A DNA stretch of 64,000 nucleotides from Methanomicrobiales archaeon (GCA_022841205.1 JALHCK010000002.1:107178-171177), one strand, 5' to 3'. Positions 8,959 to 18,406 are shown, counted from the first letter of the stretch. Numbers and translations are program-made. Notes: generated by a model from the sequence alone, not told the origin.

Positions 8959-9854
8959 CAGCCCATCACCTTCCGGAGCATTGCCATCCGGACAGGGATT
9001 CCGTTGCGCGACTGTTCGAAATACTGTGCATAAGGAAGCTGGTCGACCCGGGGGTCTATCTCATCGAGACGGGGGAGGGGATGGAGCACGATGAGGTTTT
9101 TCCTTACACTGCCTAAGAGTTCGGGGGTCACCCGATAACCCGAGGCTACCTTGAAGTACGATGCAGAATCGGGGAACCGTTCCCGCTGGATCCTGGTCAC
9201 GTAGAGGACATCAAGTGTTTCGATTATTTCTGATATATCACGGTGCTCAACAATCCCGGTTCCTTTTTTACTGAGTTCGTCGGTAATGGATCCAGGGAGT
9301 TCCAGCCCTTTGGGAGAGATGGTATGGAGGGTGGCTCCATAGAGCGAGAGAGCATAGGCAAGTGAATGGGCAGTGCGTCCATACCGGAGGTCACCGAGGA
9401 GTCCGACGCTGATCCCATCAAGAGGCATTGACTGCCTTATGGTATACAGGTCGAGAAGAGTCTGGGACGGGTGCTGCCCGGCCCCGTCTCCGGCATTTAT
9501 GACAGGAATGCTTGCGAATTCGCTTGCAAGCCTGGCGGACCCTTCCTTTGGATGCCTGAGCACAATGGCATCGGCATACCCGCTCACAACCCTGATCGTG
9601 TCGGCCAGCGTCTCTCCCTTTGCCATGGAACTGGCCTCTACGCTGTCAAGGCCGATGGAAGTTCCTCCCATGCGTGCCATCGCCGCTTCGAAAGACATAC
9701 GGGTGCGGGTACTTGGTTCAAAGAAGAGGAGTGCAAGGATCTTCCCTTTAAGACTCTGGTCAATAGATGCGGACGACTGGATGCAGGAGGCCTCGTCGAT
9801 CAGGTGATCGATTTCGGTCCGGCTCAGATCACGGATGGATATTATATGGTTCAT
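8958..9854 (-). CDS. pyrB: Aspartate carbamoyltransferase catalytic chain
   Basis: 298 residues, catalysing carbamoyl phosphate plus aspartate to carbamoyl-aspartate in pyrimidine synthesis. Signature PSTRTRMSFEAA binds carbamoyl phosphate; HPKEGSA, HPSQTLLDLY and HPLPR complete the active site. The start at 9854 (MNHIISIRDLSR) is chosen over an upstream in-frame Met because it matches the family N-terminus and has GGGTG upstream. A TATA-like GTTTATACA near 9930-9941 would give a leader of about 55 bases. Confidence 0.95.
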   Translation of the reverse strand: MNHIISIRDLSRTEIDHLIDEASCIQSSASIDQSLKGKILALLFFEPSTRTRMSFEAAMARMGGTSIGLDSVEASSMAKGETLADTIRVVSGYADAIVLRHPKEGSARLASEFASIPVINAGDGAGQHPSQTLLDLYTIRQSMPLDGISVGLLGDLRYGRTAHSLAYALSLYGATLHTISPKGLELPGSITDELSKKGTGIVEHRDISEIIETLDVLYVTRIQRERFPDSASYFKVASGYRVTPELLGSVRKNLIVLHPLPRLDEIDPRVDQLPYAQYFEQSRNGIPVRMAMLRKVMG

Positions 9855-9960
9855 GGGAATGCACCCGCCCCGGAAGAGAAGGAGTCCGGCCGTCCCGTTC
9901 CGGCACATCTACCAGCCGGATCTCCCTTTGTATAAACATAGGTGGTGTAACATTTTGAGG

Positions 9961-11502
9961 CTATTGGATTGGCTCGCCATGTTCAGGCTCAAAAGGCCGG
10001 ACCCCGGATTGCCGTGATATGAGGAGATTATAAGCCTGGTGGTTCCGGTTATACCGGACCAGAACCTGGCGTAGTTCGACAACCGATGAATAAGGAACGG
10101 TGAGGAGGTACCGGTTTTTTGCGGTCAGGTGGTAGCGGGGGAGGACGGCATATACCGGTTTGTTCTGGGACCCGTCACAGAGGAGGAAGACATGGGTATC
10201 CGCATCACCGATGTCGCCGGACATGACCGTGCAAATAACGTTTACACGTTTCCCGCTGTGCCGCGGGAGTGAAGAGAACGGAAGGTAAGGGGCATCCTTG
10301 GGCACGGTACAGGGATGCCGTTTGCGGTTGTCGTGGACCAATACTGCGTAACTGTACTTGATATCGACATTCTGAAACCGGTATGTTTCCCGCTCCCCGG
10401 AAAGCCGCATCATCAGCCGTGTCGGTCGAAGTGGCGGTTGTGTAATGAAACTCCAGCACCTATCGGGATGGCACTGTCGTTGCCTGAGAAATGTACAGGG
10501 GCTGTGGATGTGGAGGTCCTCTGATAGTGCAGCAGCAACGTTGATCCTCAACCGTGTCGAGTTTCCCTTGTCGGCGGGCTCTGCGATGAGCAGTGAGCCA
10601 CCCGGGGCAAGGAGTCGCGAGAATGCGATGATAACCGCCACTCTGTCTGCAGTATTCCCGGGAACCTCGTTGAGGACATTTTGCAGGACGATCAGGTCGA
10701 GCGATGAGGGGAGGGGGATGGAGGAAGCATCACGGAGGTCACCCTTGATTGGAGGGTAGATGGAAAGAGAGGAGATTCCTGATGCATAGCGCGGAACGAT
10801 GAACCTGTAAGCATCCATGAAAGAATCCGCGCGTTCAACGGCGAATATCTCGGATGAGAACCCCGGTACCATTCTGGCAAACATGATTGCTGCAAGAGGG
10901 AGTACACCCGGACCGGTCCCGGCATCGAGGATTCGTGCGCGGGAGGGAAGGAGTCCGTCACGGGCAAGCATCAGGAGAAGGTGCAGGGACTGGGTGATGT
11001 ATACCGGTGCGTGGTACGAGAGGTAAGCGAGCACAGCGTAACCCTTCCTGTACCCGATTTTCCGGGCCCGCTCTTCTTTCCAGTATTGTCCTTTCTGCTG
11101 CATGATTGCCGACCTGATCCTTTCAAGAACGACCGGGTCATCCCAGGATTTTCCGGTGACCTGTCCGACATACTGTTCGATAAGGCCCTGCAGTTCCCCG
11201 TCAAATTCCCCACGTGCCAGGTATGCATCCACCTTCCTGAGAGTTTTTTTTGGAAGGACCAGCGATCCTGCCCTGGGGATGTAGAAAATACGGAAATCCC
11301 CTCCCGTAATCTTCTCCCAGCCAAGGCCAAGCAGGGAGAGAGAGGGCAGGAGCATGACAAGCAGTTCCAGAAGTCCAGTACTGGAACGGATTCGGTCCGA
11401 AAAATCACTCAGGAGGAACTCCTCTTTTGAAGAGGAAAAATTCCTGAGCGCGTCCTGCAACCCTGCCGAGGTCATGAATTCCGGTTGGCTTCCAGCAGGC
11501 AT
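9961..11502 (-). CDS. Rsm22/METTL17-like SAM methyltransferase domain protein
   Basis: 513 residues. A Rossmann methyltransferase core occupies about 190-330, with SAM loop DAGTGPG and acidic AVERAD. It is followed by a Cys cluster (SPCTFLRQRQC and HPDRCW) and DIKYSYAVL, which resemble the Rsm22/METTL17 C-terminal region; in mitochondrial METTL17 that region binds a 4Fe-4S cluster and the protein assists small-subunit assembly. The last 90 residues look like an added beta-rich domain. An earlier or later start (11475) is possible. Family membership is from motif reading; target and catalysis are not known. Confidence 0.7.
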   Translation of the reverse strand: MPAGSQPEFMTSAGLQDALRNFSSSKEEFLLSDFSDRIRSSTGLLELLVMLLPSLSLLGLGWEKITGGDFRIFYIPRAGSLVLPKKTLRKVDAYLARGEFDGELQGLIEQYVGQVTGKSWDDPVVLERIRSAIMQQKGQYWKEERARKIGYRKGYAVLAYLSYHAPVYITQSLHLLLMLARDGLLPSRARILDAGTGPGVLPLAAIMFARMVPGFSSEIFAVERADSFMDAYRFIVPRYASGISSLSIYPPIKGDLRDASSIPLPSSLDLIVLQNVLNEVPGNTADRVAVIIAFSRLLAPGGSLLIAEPADKGNSTRLRINVAAALSEDLHIHSPCTFLRQRQCHPDRCWSFITQPPLRPTRLMMRLSGERETYRFQNVDIKYSYAVLVHDNRKRHPCTVPKDAPYLPFSSLPRHSGKRVNVICTVMSGDIGDADTHVFLLCDGSQNKPVYAVLPRYHLTAKNRYLLTVPYSSVVELRQVLVRYNRNHQAYNLLISRQSGVRPFEPEHGEPIQ

Positions 11503-11609
11503 TATTCTTTTCAGGCTCCTCCGGCGTTACATTTGTTATTCCCTTGCAAATGGAAAATAGGAATGATTATAACGGGATTTCGCGCACCGGTTTCTGGGAA
11601 GGCAGGATA

Positions 11610-13685
11610 ATGGATAAGCGGGAATTGCTGACCGAGGACAAGGGATACGAGGTGCTGGCCAGATTTGGCATCCCGGTACCCGCCTACGAAGTGGTTATGA
11701 CAGCGGAGGCGGCCGCCGGCGCGGCCGGGCGTATTGGATACCCTGTCGTGATGAAGGTTGTCTCACCTAATATTATACATAAGAGCGATGCGGGAGGTGT
11801 AATCACCTCCATTATTGATGAACAGGGAGCGAAGGAAGCCTTTGATCAGATCATGGAACAGGTCAAAACACGCCACCCTGAATGGGTAGTAAGTGGTGTT
11901 ATCGTTGAATCTGAACTCCCTCCCGGACTTGAGCTGTTTATTGGCGGAAAGACCGATCCCGCCTTTGGCCGGGTTCTCTCGTTTGGTCTCGGAGGAACCG
12001 CGATCGAGATTTTCCGTGATTTTTCCCTTCGCGTGCTCCCGGCAGGAAGAAAAGAACTGGAATCGATGGTGAGCGAGATCAGAGGATATCCGCTCATCTC
12101 CGGATACAGGAATTACCCTCCGCTTGACGAAAAGGAATTGTTACGATGCCTTGAGGGGGCAGCCGCCCTCTTTGAGCAGGGTGAGAGTGTTGTGGAGTTT
12201 GACATCAACCCCCTTATACTCTACAAAAAGGGAGCTTGCGCTGTTGATGCCCGGATTTACCGGGAAGAGATCCCGGCCAGGACAACCGGACTGCGACATG
12301 AATTTAACTCCTCGTTGCTCTTCCCGGAATCTGTCGCCGTAATCGGCGCTTCTGCCGATCCCGGCAAGATCGGTTATGCCGTGTTCAGGAACCTTCTTAC
12401 CTTTCCTGGAAGGCTCTACCCCGTGAACCCGTCCCACGATATGGTGCAGGGGAAGAGGGCCTATCCATCGGTACTGGCAATCCCTGAAAAGGTGGATATG
12501 GCGGTTATCGCAGTCCAGGCCAGGCTTGTTCCGGGCATCATGGAAGACCTTGGAGCGCTGGGGACAAAGATTGCCGTTATCATCTCTTCCGGGTTCCGCG
12601 AGACCGGGGAGGAGGGTCAGTTTCTTGAACAGGATATACTGGAGCGCGCACGCAAGTTCGGGATAAGGGTCATCGGTCCGAATTGCCTTGGGGTGATCCT
12701 CCCTTACCAGAAGCTCAATACGACCTTCGATCCGACAGATCCCAGGAAAGGGCATATCGCCTTCATATCGCAGAGCGGCGCAATAATTACAACGGTCACC
12801 GATTGGAGCGTTCCTAAGGAGATCGGCTTTTCCGCAATCGTCAGCCTCGGAAACCAGCTCGATCTGGATGTTGTAGATTTCCTGAGGTTTGTTGAAAAAG
12901 ATAGTGAAACCCGGGCTGTAATCCTTTACAGCGAAGAGATCCGGGACGGTGCCGGATTTCTCACAGCCGTCCGTGATATCAGTCGCAAAAAACCGGTAAT
13001 CGTACTGAAATCAGGTTCCTCTGCCATCGGCACAAGAGCGGCTGCATCGCATACCGGTTCCCTGGCCGGAGATTTTGAGGTGTACCAGGCAGCATTTATC
13101 CAGGCCGGAGCAATTCCCGTATATTCCCTCCGTGAAGCATTTGATGTCGCCGAGCTGATGGCATCCCAGGGGTATCCTGAAGGTCCCCGTGCCATTGTGA
13201 TCACAACAGCTGGAGGCTTTGCCGTCCTGGCTTCAGACTATGCAGAACGCTTCGGTGTGGAACTCCCTCCCCTCTCACCCTCTCTCCTGAAAGATCTTGA
13301 TTCGTTTCTCCCACCCTTCTGGAACCGGTCAAACCCCATGGATATCATCGGTGACGGTGATGTGGAACGGTTTGCCCGGGTCCTTGATACCCTAATCCTG
13401 CACAAGGAAGAATTTGACATTGCTATCATTGTCGCAGTGCCTTCCGCTGTGCTCGATCCGACTCTCCTTGCCCGCGAGATCGCCCATTTCTCGGAAAACA
13501 CAAGGAAGATGACGATTGGCTGCCTGCTTGGAGGTGATACCATGAAGGGTGGCATGCGGGTTCTCCGGCACCGCCAGATTCCGAATTACGGGGATATTGA
13601 GAGTGCGATCCGGGCTGCAGGGCGCAGCATCAGGATCTCCTGCCGGGAGAGGGTCTGGAACCGGGATGAGACGTTTTCCCCCTAA
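11610..13685 (+). CDS. Fused ADP-forming acyl-CoA synthetase (beta-alpha order)
   Basis: 691 residues from the ATG at 11610, which follows GGAAGGCAGG. The N-terminal 215 residues are an ATP-grasp domain (beta subunit: VVMKVVSPNIIHKSDAGGV). A CoA-binding Rossmann domain follows (SVAVIGASADPGKIG), then succinyl-CoA-ligase-like domains with FISQSGA and SHTGSLAG, whose His is the expected phosphohistidine. The enzyme would convert an acyl-CoA plus ADP and phosphate to acid, CoA and ATP, or the reverse. The domain order is beta then alpha, opposite to the more familiar alpha-beta fusions. Substrate (acetate, aryl acids or others) cannot be told from sequence. Confidence 0.88.
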   Translation: MDKRELLTEDKGYEVLARFGIPVPAYEVVMTAEAAAGAAGRIGYPVVMKVVSPNIIHKSDAGGVITSIIDEQGAKEAFDQIMEQVKTRHPEWVVSGVIVESELPPGLELFIGGKTDPAFGRVLSFGLGGTAIEIFRDFSLRVLPAGRKELESMVSEIRGYPLISGYRNYPPLDEKELLRCLEGAAALFEQGESVVEFDINPLILYKKGACAVDARIYREEIPARTTGLRHEFNSSLLFPESVAVIGASADPGKIGYAVFRNLLTFPGRLYPVNPSHDMVQGKRAYPSVLAIPEKVDMAVIAVQARLVPGIMEDLGALGTKIAVIISSGFRETGEEGQFLEQDILERARKFGIRVIGPNCLGVILPYQKLNTTFDPTDPRKGHIAFISQSGAIITTVTDWSVPKEIGFSAIVSLGNQLDLDVVDFLRFVEKDSETRAVILYSEEIRDGAGFLTAVRDISRKKPVIVLKSGSSAIGTRAAASHTGSLAGDFEVYQAAFIQAGAIPVYSLREAFDVAELMASQGYPEGPRAIVITTAGGFAVLASDYAERFGVELPPLSPSLLKDLDSFLPPFWNRSNPMDIIGDGDVERFARVLDTLILHKEEFDIAIIVAVPSAVLDPTLLAREIAHFSENTRKMTIGCLLGGDTMKGGMRVLRHRQIPNYGDIESAIRAAGRSIRISCRERVWNRDETFSP

Positions 13686-14011
13686 CTGGAGGTCTCAATT
13701 GACAACTCCTGGTTTCCGAAGGCAAACCAGCGTTATTGTGGCATTATCAACCCTGCCCATCAGCAAAAGGTTCTGACAGAATCCGTCAATACAGGAATCA
13801 ACGTGAGATAATTGTCATGGAAAAGAGATGTACAAAGCGGTTACCATTCATCACCTGCCAGAATACAGGTGGAAAGGGAGTATCCGCATCACCGTTTCAC
13901 CTAGGACAGAACCGGTTCCGAATCGGGAAAGGTATGCACAACAGCACGGGAGAAGGTGAGTACCCGGTTCGCTGGTGTGACACTTCCTGACCCAGTACTT
14001 ATGCATGGCAT
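13686..14011. other. 326-bp intergenic stretch
   Basis: Lies between two convergent genes. A 57-codon frame at 13818-13990 has no ribosome site and no recognisable composition. Nothing else is supported. Confidence 0.4.
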
Positions 14012-16651
14012 TTAATCGTCGAATATCTCGTACCGCGTTTCATCAATTTTCCCGGATATACACTGATCAATGGCGGCAATAAGATCCTCTGCCCGCTGGA
14101 AACGCTTATCTTTCTCCTTTTCAAGGCACCGCTTCACTATTGTATCCAGGCAGCGGCCGGACGGACCGTTCTCTGAAAGGAGCGGAACATCATCGCTGAT
14201 GATTTGCCTTGTTACCTGCGATATATCATCGCCGATGAATGGAAGCCTGCCGGTCAGTAATTCATAGAAAACGACCCCAAGCTGGTAAATATCAGTCCGT
14301 TGATCGGTGTCGCCAAATTTATCCGGTGAAATCTGTTCGGGTGCTGCGTAGGAGAGGGAGAACCCGGTAATTGTATGGGGGAGACAGGCTCCCATCACCT
14401 TGCTCATCCCCCAATCGGTGATCTTCGGAACGCCGGAATCAGTAATGAGAATATTCTGCGGCTTTATGTCCCGGTGAATGATTCCCTGTGAATGGGCATA
14501 GGCAAGCCCTTCTGCAATTCCACGAACGATCCGGGCGGCATCTTTGGGGGGAAGCGGTTTTTCGAGATCGGCAAGCGATCGCCCGATATATTCCATCTCA
14601 ACATAGGGGACTGGCAGGATATTTACCTCGTAGATATTCACGATATTTTCGTGGTTGAGATCCTCCCAGGCTTTGATCTCTTTCATGAAACACTTGCCTG
14701 CGGTCTCATTGAACTGGACTGGGATCTTCAGTGCAACATCCCCGCCCGTCCGGGCGCTCTCGGCGCGGAATACTCTGGCAATCCCCCCTGTTCCGATGAG
14801 TTCAGGGCTGAGATATTTGTCGAGAATCTCGGTTGGAAAAGATGAGGGTATTGTCGGACTTGTCCTGGAGGGGATGAAGGTTGCATGGGGACTCGTATCA
14901 CTCAATTGTCCTGCAGGAGATGCATTGTCATCTCCGCCTGGGAGCGTTAATGAGACATATTCCCAGCGGGCACCTAATCCACCGATAATTGCAGTCCCAA
15001 AACCGATCAGGACCGGAATTCTGAAATCCGGGGTTGAACCGATCAGGGCAAGAACCGCCGTAAACGCAGCGATCAGTGATACCAGGATATGCCCGGCAAG
15101 GGTCCACTTCAGCGGATGGGAGAGCAGTACACCGGCAAAAAGTGCGAGCCCGGAGATCAGGAGATAACCGCACACCGGGATCAGGATGCTGATGAAGGGA
15201 GGGATCTCCTGGACTGATGTGAGTACCCGGGAGAACAGGACGAATGCTCCAACCAGCCCTCCAATGATCATCAGGTACACCAGAAGCAGAATAACCCGTC
15301 GGGAGCGATCGACAGGTTTTGATGCCTGGCGAAAGAAGAGGTCGATCAACACCAGTCCTGCACAAAGCCCCCCCATCAGCATCAGGGCAGGGACACCAAT
15401 CGTCCCGCGAATCCATGGAAGGAAAACCGGACCTGTAACATTCCCATTCCCGGTATGAGGGATGGTTGCCGTAGTCGCCTCTGTTTCGGGCGTTGTTATC
15501 GTAATGGTGAGAGGTGGGAACAACGCTGTTGCCTCGGAGGTGACAGGCTGCGTTGTGGTGGTTGGAGGAATCGAGGTCGTTGGTACGGAGGTAAACAGTG
15601 TAGTAGTTGTTGTAACCGTTGCTGTGGTGGCGGTGGTGGCAGGACTGGTCGCCAGCGATGTGGTTGCGGTAGCTGTTGGGCTGGTGGTGACGGTTGTGGT
15701 CGGTTTAGTTGTTGCGGTAGTTGTCGGTTTAGTTGTTGCGGTAGTTGTCGGTTTAGTTGTTGCGGTAGTGGTCGGTTTGGTTGTTGCGGTAGTGGTCGGT
15801 TTGGTTGTTGCGGTAGTTGTCGGTTTGGTTGTTGCGGTAGTTGTCGGGCTGGTGGTCGGGCTTGTAGTCGGTGAGGTTGTTGGGGAGGTGGTTGGACTGG
15901 TAGTTGCTGTGGTAGTCGGGGAAGTGGTTGCAGTAGTTGTTGGGGAGGTGGTTGGACTGGTAGTTACTGTGGTAGTCGGGGAAGTGGTTGCAGTAGTTGT
16001 TGGGGAGGTGGTTGGACTGGTAGTTACTGTGGTAGTCGGGGAAGTGGTTGCAGTAGTTGTCGCGGTAGTTGTCGGGCTGGGGGTCGGCGAGGTTGTCGGA
16101 AGGGTGGTAGGAGACGCAGATGGGACAGGAGAAAGGCTGACAAGAGCAATGACTGTTATCTGGCCATCGTTTACCTGTATATCCTGGCTCCAGGCCTCAA
16201 ATCCCTCCAGCCGGAGTTCGACCGATCGTATCCCCACAGGGACGTTCTCGATGAGAAGGGGCCCCTGCGCCCGGGTCTTTCCCGCATAAGTTCCATCGAT
16301 ATAAAACGATGCTCCGGGAGGTCGGGATTCCACCGATATCGATCCGGTGGTCCTGGCGAATGTAGCGGAGATAGTATGGTCGGCAGCAACCGAATAAAAT
16401 GTATACACCGGTATTGGACCAACAAGGTTCCCGTCGACATATACCATCCCGATCTTGTAACCTTCGTCTGGGGTGATGGCAAACATCTGGGTTCCTCCCT
16501 CTCTCACCCAAAATTCTCCCGGGGGAATGATGGAGCCCCCCGGCCCTGATGTTGCGGCGATGATGTAGTAATCCTTTGCTGCAGAAGGGCCGGTCGCCAT
16601 CCCCACGAAGAGGATAAGTCCGATCAGGAGACAAATCAGGCGGTTATTCAT
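14012..16651 (-). CDS. Membrane Ser/Thr protein kinase with PEGA domain and Thr-rich stalk
   Basis: 879 residues. A signal peptide (1-24) leads to a short repeat-like beta region and a PEGA domain (about 98-170, GSISVESRPPGASFYIDG). Next is a stalk of roughly 220 residues made of tandem TTATTSPTT and KPTTTATT units, then five hydrophobic helices (about 420-580). The C-terminal eukaryotic-type kinase (about 615-870) retains the Gly loop (GTGGIARVF), the VALK lysine, HRDIKPQN, DWG and APE, so it should be active. With a cleaved signal and five helices the stalk is outside and the kinase inside. It lies 24 bp downstream of the HTH-FHA gene, a likely phosphopeptide-binding partner. Stimulus unknown; the stalk may be heavily O-glycosylated (inference). 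Confidence 0.88.
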   Translation of the reverse strand: MNNRLICLLIGLILFVGMATGPSAAKDYYIIAATSGPGGSIIPPGEFWVREGGTQMFAITPDEGYKIGMVYVDGNLVGPIPVYTFYSVAADHTISATFARTTGSISVESRPPGASFYIDGTYAGKTRAQGPLLIENVPVGIRSVELRLEGFEAWSQDIQVNDGQITVIALVSLSPVPSASPTTLPTTSPTPSPTTTATTTATTSPTTTVTTSPTTSPTTTATTSPTTTVTTSPTTSPTTTATTSPTTTATTSPTTSPTTSPTTSPTTSPTTTATTKPTTTATTKPTTTATTKPTTTATTKPTTTATTKPTTTATTKPTTTVTTSPTATATTSLATSPATTATTATVTTTTTLFTSVPTTSIPPTTTTQPVTSEATALFPPLTITITTPETEATTATIPHTGNGNVTGPVFLPWIRGTIGVPALMLMGGLCAGLVLIDLFFRQASKPVDRSRRVILLLVYLMIIGGLVGAFVLFSRVLTSVQEIPPFISILIPVCGYLLISGLALFAGVLLSHPLKWTLAGHILVSLIAAFTAVLALIGSTPDFRIPVLIGFGTAIIGGLGARWEYVSLTLPGGDDNASPAGQLSDTSPHATFIPSRTSPTIPSSFPTEILDKYLSPELIGTGGIARVFRAESARTGGDVALKIPVQFNETAGKCFMKEIKAWEDLNHENIVNIYEVNILPVPYVEMEYIGRSLADLEKPLPPKDAARIVRGIAEGLAYAHSQGIIHRDIKPQNILITDSGVPKITDWGMSKVMGACLPHTITGFSLSYAAPEQISPDKFGDTDQRTDIYQLGVVFYELLTGRLPFIGDDISQVTRQIISDDVPLLSENGPSGRCLDTIVKRCLEKEKDKRFQRAEDLIAAIDQCISGKIDETRYEIFDD
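15699..15842 (-). repeat. Six tandem 24-bp repeats encoding KPTTTATT
   Basis: Six consecutive 24-bp units beginning GTCGGTTTAG on the plus strand, differing at only a few positions, lie in frame within the kinase stalk. The multiple-of-three length keeps the frame, so copy number can change without breaking the gene. Confidence 0.95.
15881..16060 (-). repeat. Three tandem 60-bp repeats in the kinase stalk
   Basis: Three back-to-back 60-bp units (15881-15940, 15941-16000, 16001-16060) differ at one or two positions. Each encodes a 20-residue Ser-Pro-Thr-rich block. High identity implies recent expansion or gene conversion. Confidence 0.95.
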
Positions 16652-16675
16652 GTCAGGAATTGGCGGTGGTGATGA

Positions 16676-17455
16676 TCAGGGAAGGATGACCAGGAGGCGA
16701 GCACCGTGGGCCCCTTTTCCGAGTTCAAGGAGATCGCCATCGTTGAGCACCGCGGGTTGTTTCTTCTGCAACTCGGTGCCGTTGAGGTAAGACCCGCCAC
16801 TGCTCCCCCTGTCCTCAAAATAAAAATTCTGGCCTTCCTTCCTGAAGATGCCATGAGGCTTCGAGACGCGGCTGACAGATGAATACTCCCGGGAAAGGAT
16901 GACGTCAGTTGAAAGATCGGCCGATTCAGGCTTGGTCGGATCGACCCGTCCGACACGGGTGTCTTCCTTCTCAAGGACAAACAATTTTCCGTCATCGATG
17001 CCCCCAAGGAGAATCACCATTGGCTTCTTTCCGGTAATCTCCCCCTCCACAGCTTCACGGACCTCGTCGAGCCTCTTCTTCAGATCAGCATCATCGATAT
17101 TGATGCGCATGTTTGAGAAGATGCCGAGATTCCTGACCACTGCTTCCATAGCCCCGGCAACGAGGGAATATTTCCAGACCGGATGTACCCCTTTGGAGGT
17201 CTGTTGCCCAAGGCCCACGTCTTTCCTGATCAGGCCCATGCCAATCAGTTTGTCGAGGTGCTTTTTGGTATTTTCGTAGCTCGTATTGATCTCTGCTGCA
17301 ATCATCCTGACGTCTTTTGGCCGCTTTTCAAGGGTTTTCAGGATCTTGAGGCGCTGGCTGTTGGAGAGCACCTCGAGGTATTCCGAAAGTTCTTTGAAAT
17401 AATCAGGTTCCTGATCGAGCACAACTGTATGTCCTGCTTCCAGACGCTCCGGCAT
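16676..17455 (-). CDS. ArsR-like winged-helix plus FHA domain protein
   Basis: 259 residues. The N-terminal 90 residues form a winged helix (SEYLEVLSNSQRLKILKTLEKRP), of the ArsR type used by archaeal regulators. The C-terminal 95 residues are a forkhead-associated domain with the expected landmarks: RVGR, an SREYSSVSR segment, GSSGGSYLNG, and LNDGDLLELG. FHA domains bind phosphothreonine. It is transcribed just ahead of the membrane kinase (24 bp gap), so a kinase-to-transcription-factor relay is a reasonable inference: the kinase or a target is recognised by FHA, and the HTH domain acts on DNA. Confidence 0.9.
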   Translation of the reverse strand: MPERLEAGHTVVLDQEPDYFKELSEYLEVLSNSQRLKILKTLEKRPKDVRMIAAEINTSYENTKKHLDKLIGMGLIRKDVGLGQQTSKGVHPVWKYSLVAGAMEAVVRNLGIFSNMRINIDDADLKKRLDEVREAVEGEITGKKPMVILLGGIDDGKLFVLEKEDTRVGRVDPTKPESADLSTDVILSREYSSVSRVSKPHGIFRKEGQNFYFEDRGSSGGSYLNGTELQKKQPAVLNDGDLLELGKGAHGARLLVILP

Positions 17456-17624
17456 CCTTGTCGCCTCCTGTATAAAAATCGACCTGATGTAACAAAAACA
17501 TTCTCTGGCAGGCTGCGTTCTATGATCGAACCAGGCGGTTCAACAAATGATTGCAATATCATTTAACCGGGTGCCGGAGCATCGCCCGCAATCAGGTTCA
17601 TTATCGCTCCTTGCATCAGGTACC

Positions 17625-18317
17625 ATGATCCGGGTGTTGCAGACAAGCGATGAAAAACGAATCATTGAGAACGCGAAGGTGGTCCAGAGGAGGATGAGGG
17701 ACCGTTGCGGATGCGGGCGCGGTGAGACTATGCTGGAAATCCGGTATATTGGTGGTATGGATGCATTCTACACTCCCGGAGAAATTGGCATAGGCGTGGT
17801 TGCAGTGTTTACCTTCCCTGAGCTGGAGGTGGTAGAGCATTCGGTCGCCATCCGATACGCCCGGTTTCCCTATATACCAGGGCTGTTCGCATTCCGGGAG
17901 GTTCCACTTTGCCTGGCCGCCTGCGAAAAACTATCCACATGGCCAGACCTCCTCCTGGTAAACGGCCACGGTTACGCCCACCCGGAACGGTTCGGGATAG
18001 CCTGCCATGCAGGTGCCCTCCTGGCAGTCCCCACCATAGGGGTCGCCTCCCGGCCGTTGTCAGGGCACAGCGGACATCTGGATTCCAAACAGGGGTCCAT
18101 TGCCCCTCTTCTGGATGGAGAGGAACAGATCGGCATGGCGGTCCGGACCCGGGAAAGCTCGCGGCCGGTTTATGTATCTGCCGGATACCGCACAACCCTC
18201 CCATTTGCGGTGAAAGTTACTCTTGGCACTGCCAGGGATCACAGAATGCCGCACCCGATCCACTCGGCAGATATCCTCGCCAGGAAGATCGGTCGTAACT
18301 TTGTATCCCAGGGTTGA
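17625..18317 (+). CDS. Endonuclease V homologue with altered catalytic residues
   Basis: About 230 residues. The fold signatures of endonuclease V (deoxyinosine endonuclease) are present: GGMDAFY with the first metal Asp, YIPGLFAFRE with the Glu, GHGYAHPERFGIA, TIGVA and DHRMPHP. However, the DGHG Asp that binds metal is Asn here (LLVNGHG, codon AAC) and the Lys after TIGVA is replaced (TIGVASRP). Both residues matter for cleavage in characterised enzymes. The frame is intact, so the protein may bind rather than cut, or use a different chemistry. The frame is open upstream to 17547; 17625 gives the usual length. Confidence 0.8.
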   Translation: MIRVLQTSDEKRIIENAKVVQRRMRDRCGCGRGETMLEIRYIGGMDAFYTPGEIGIGVVAVFTFPELEVVEHSVAIRYARFPYIPGLFAFREVPLCLAACEKLSTWPDLLLVNGHGYAHPERFGIACHAGALLAVPTIGVASRPLSGHSGHLDSKQGSIAPLLDGEEQIGMAVRTRESSRPVYVSAGYRTTLPFAVKVTLGTARDHRMPHPIHSADILARKIGRNFVSQG

Positions 18318-18406
18318 ATCCGATGCAGAACAATTATTTTTGAGCATAGGGTATTTATACCCCGACATACAATTCAGGCATACCCCTGGGTGAGGAGTGG
18401 CGAACC

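Noticed and set aside
13818..13990. 57-codon frame between the acyl-CoA synthetase and kinase genes
   Set aside because: No ribosome site, no family and no operon context.
15699..16060. Tandem repeats considered as a CRISPR array
   Set aside because: The units are contiguous with no unique spacers and stay in frame in a real gene.
15462..16289. A long plus-strand frame of 275 codons rich in Val and Gly across the repeat region
   Set aside because: It is the reverse of the Thr/Pro/Ala-rich stalk of the kinase; the composition follows from the repeats and it has no domain.
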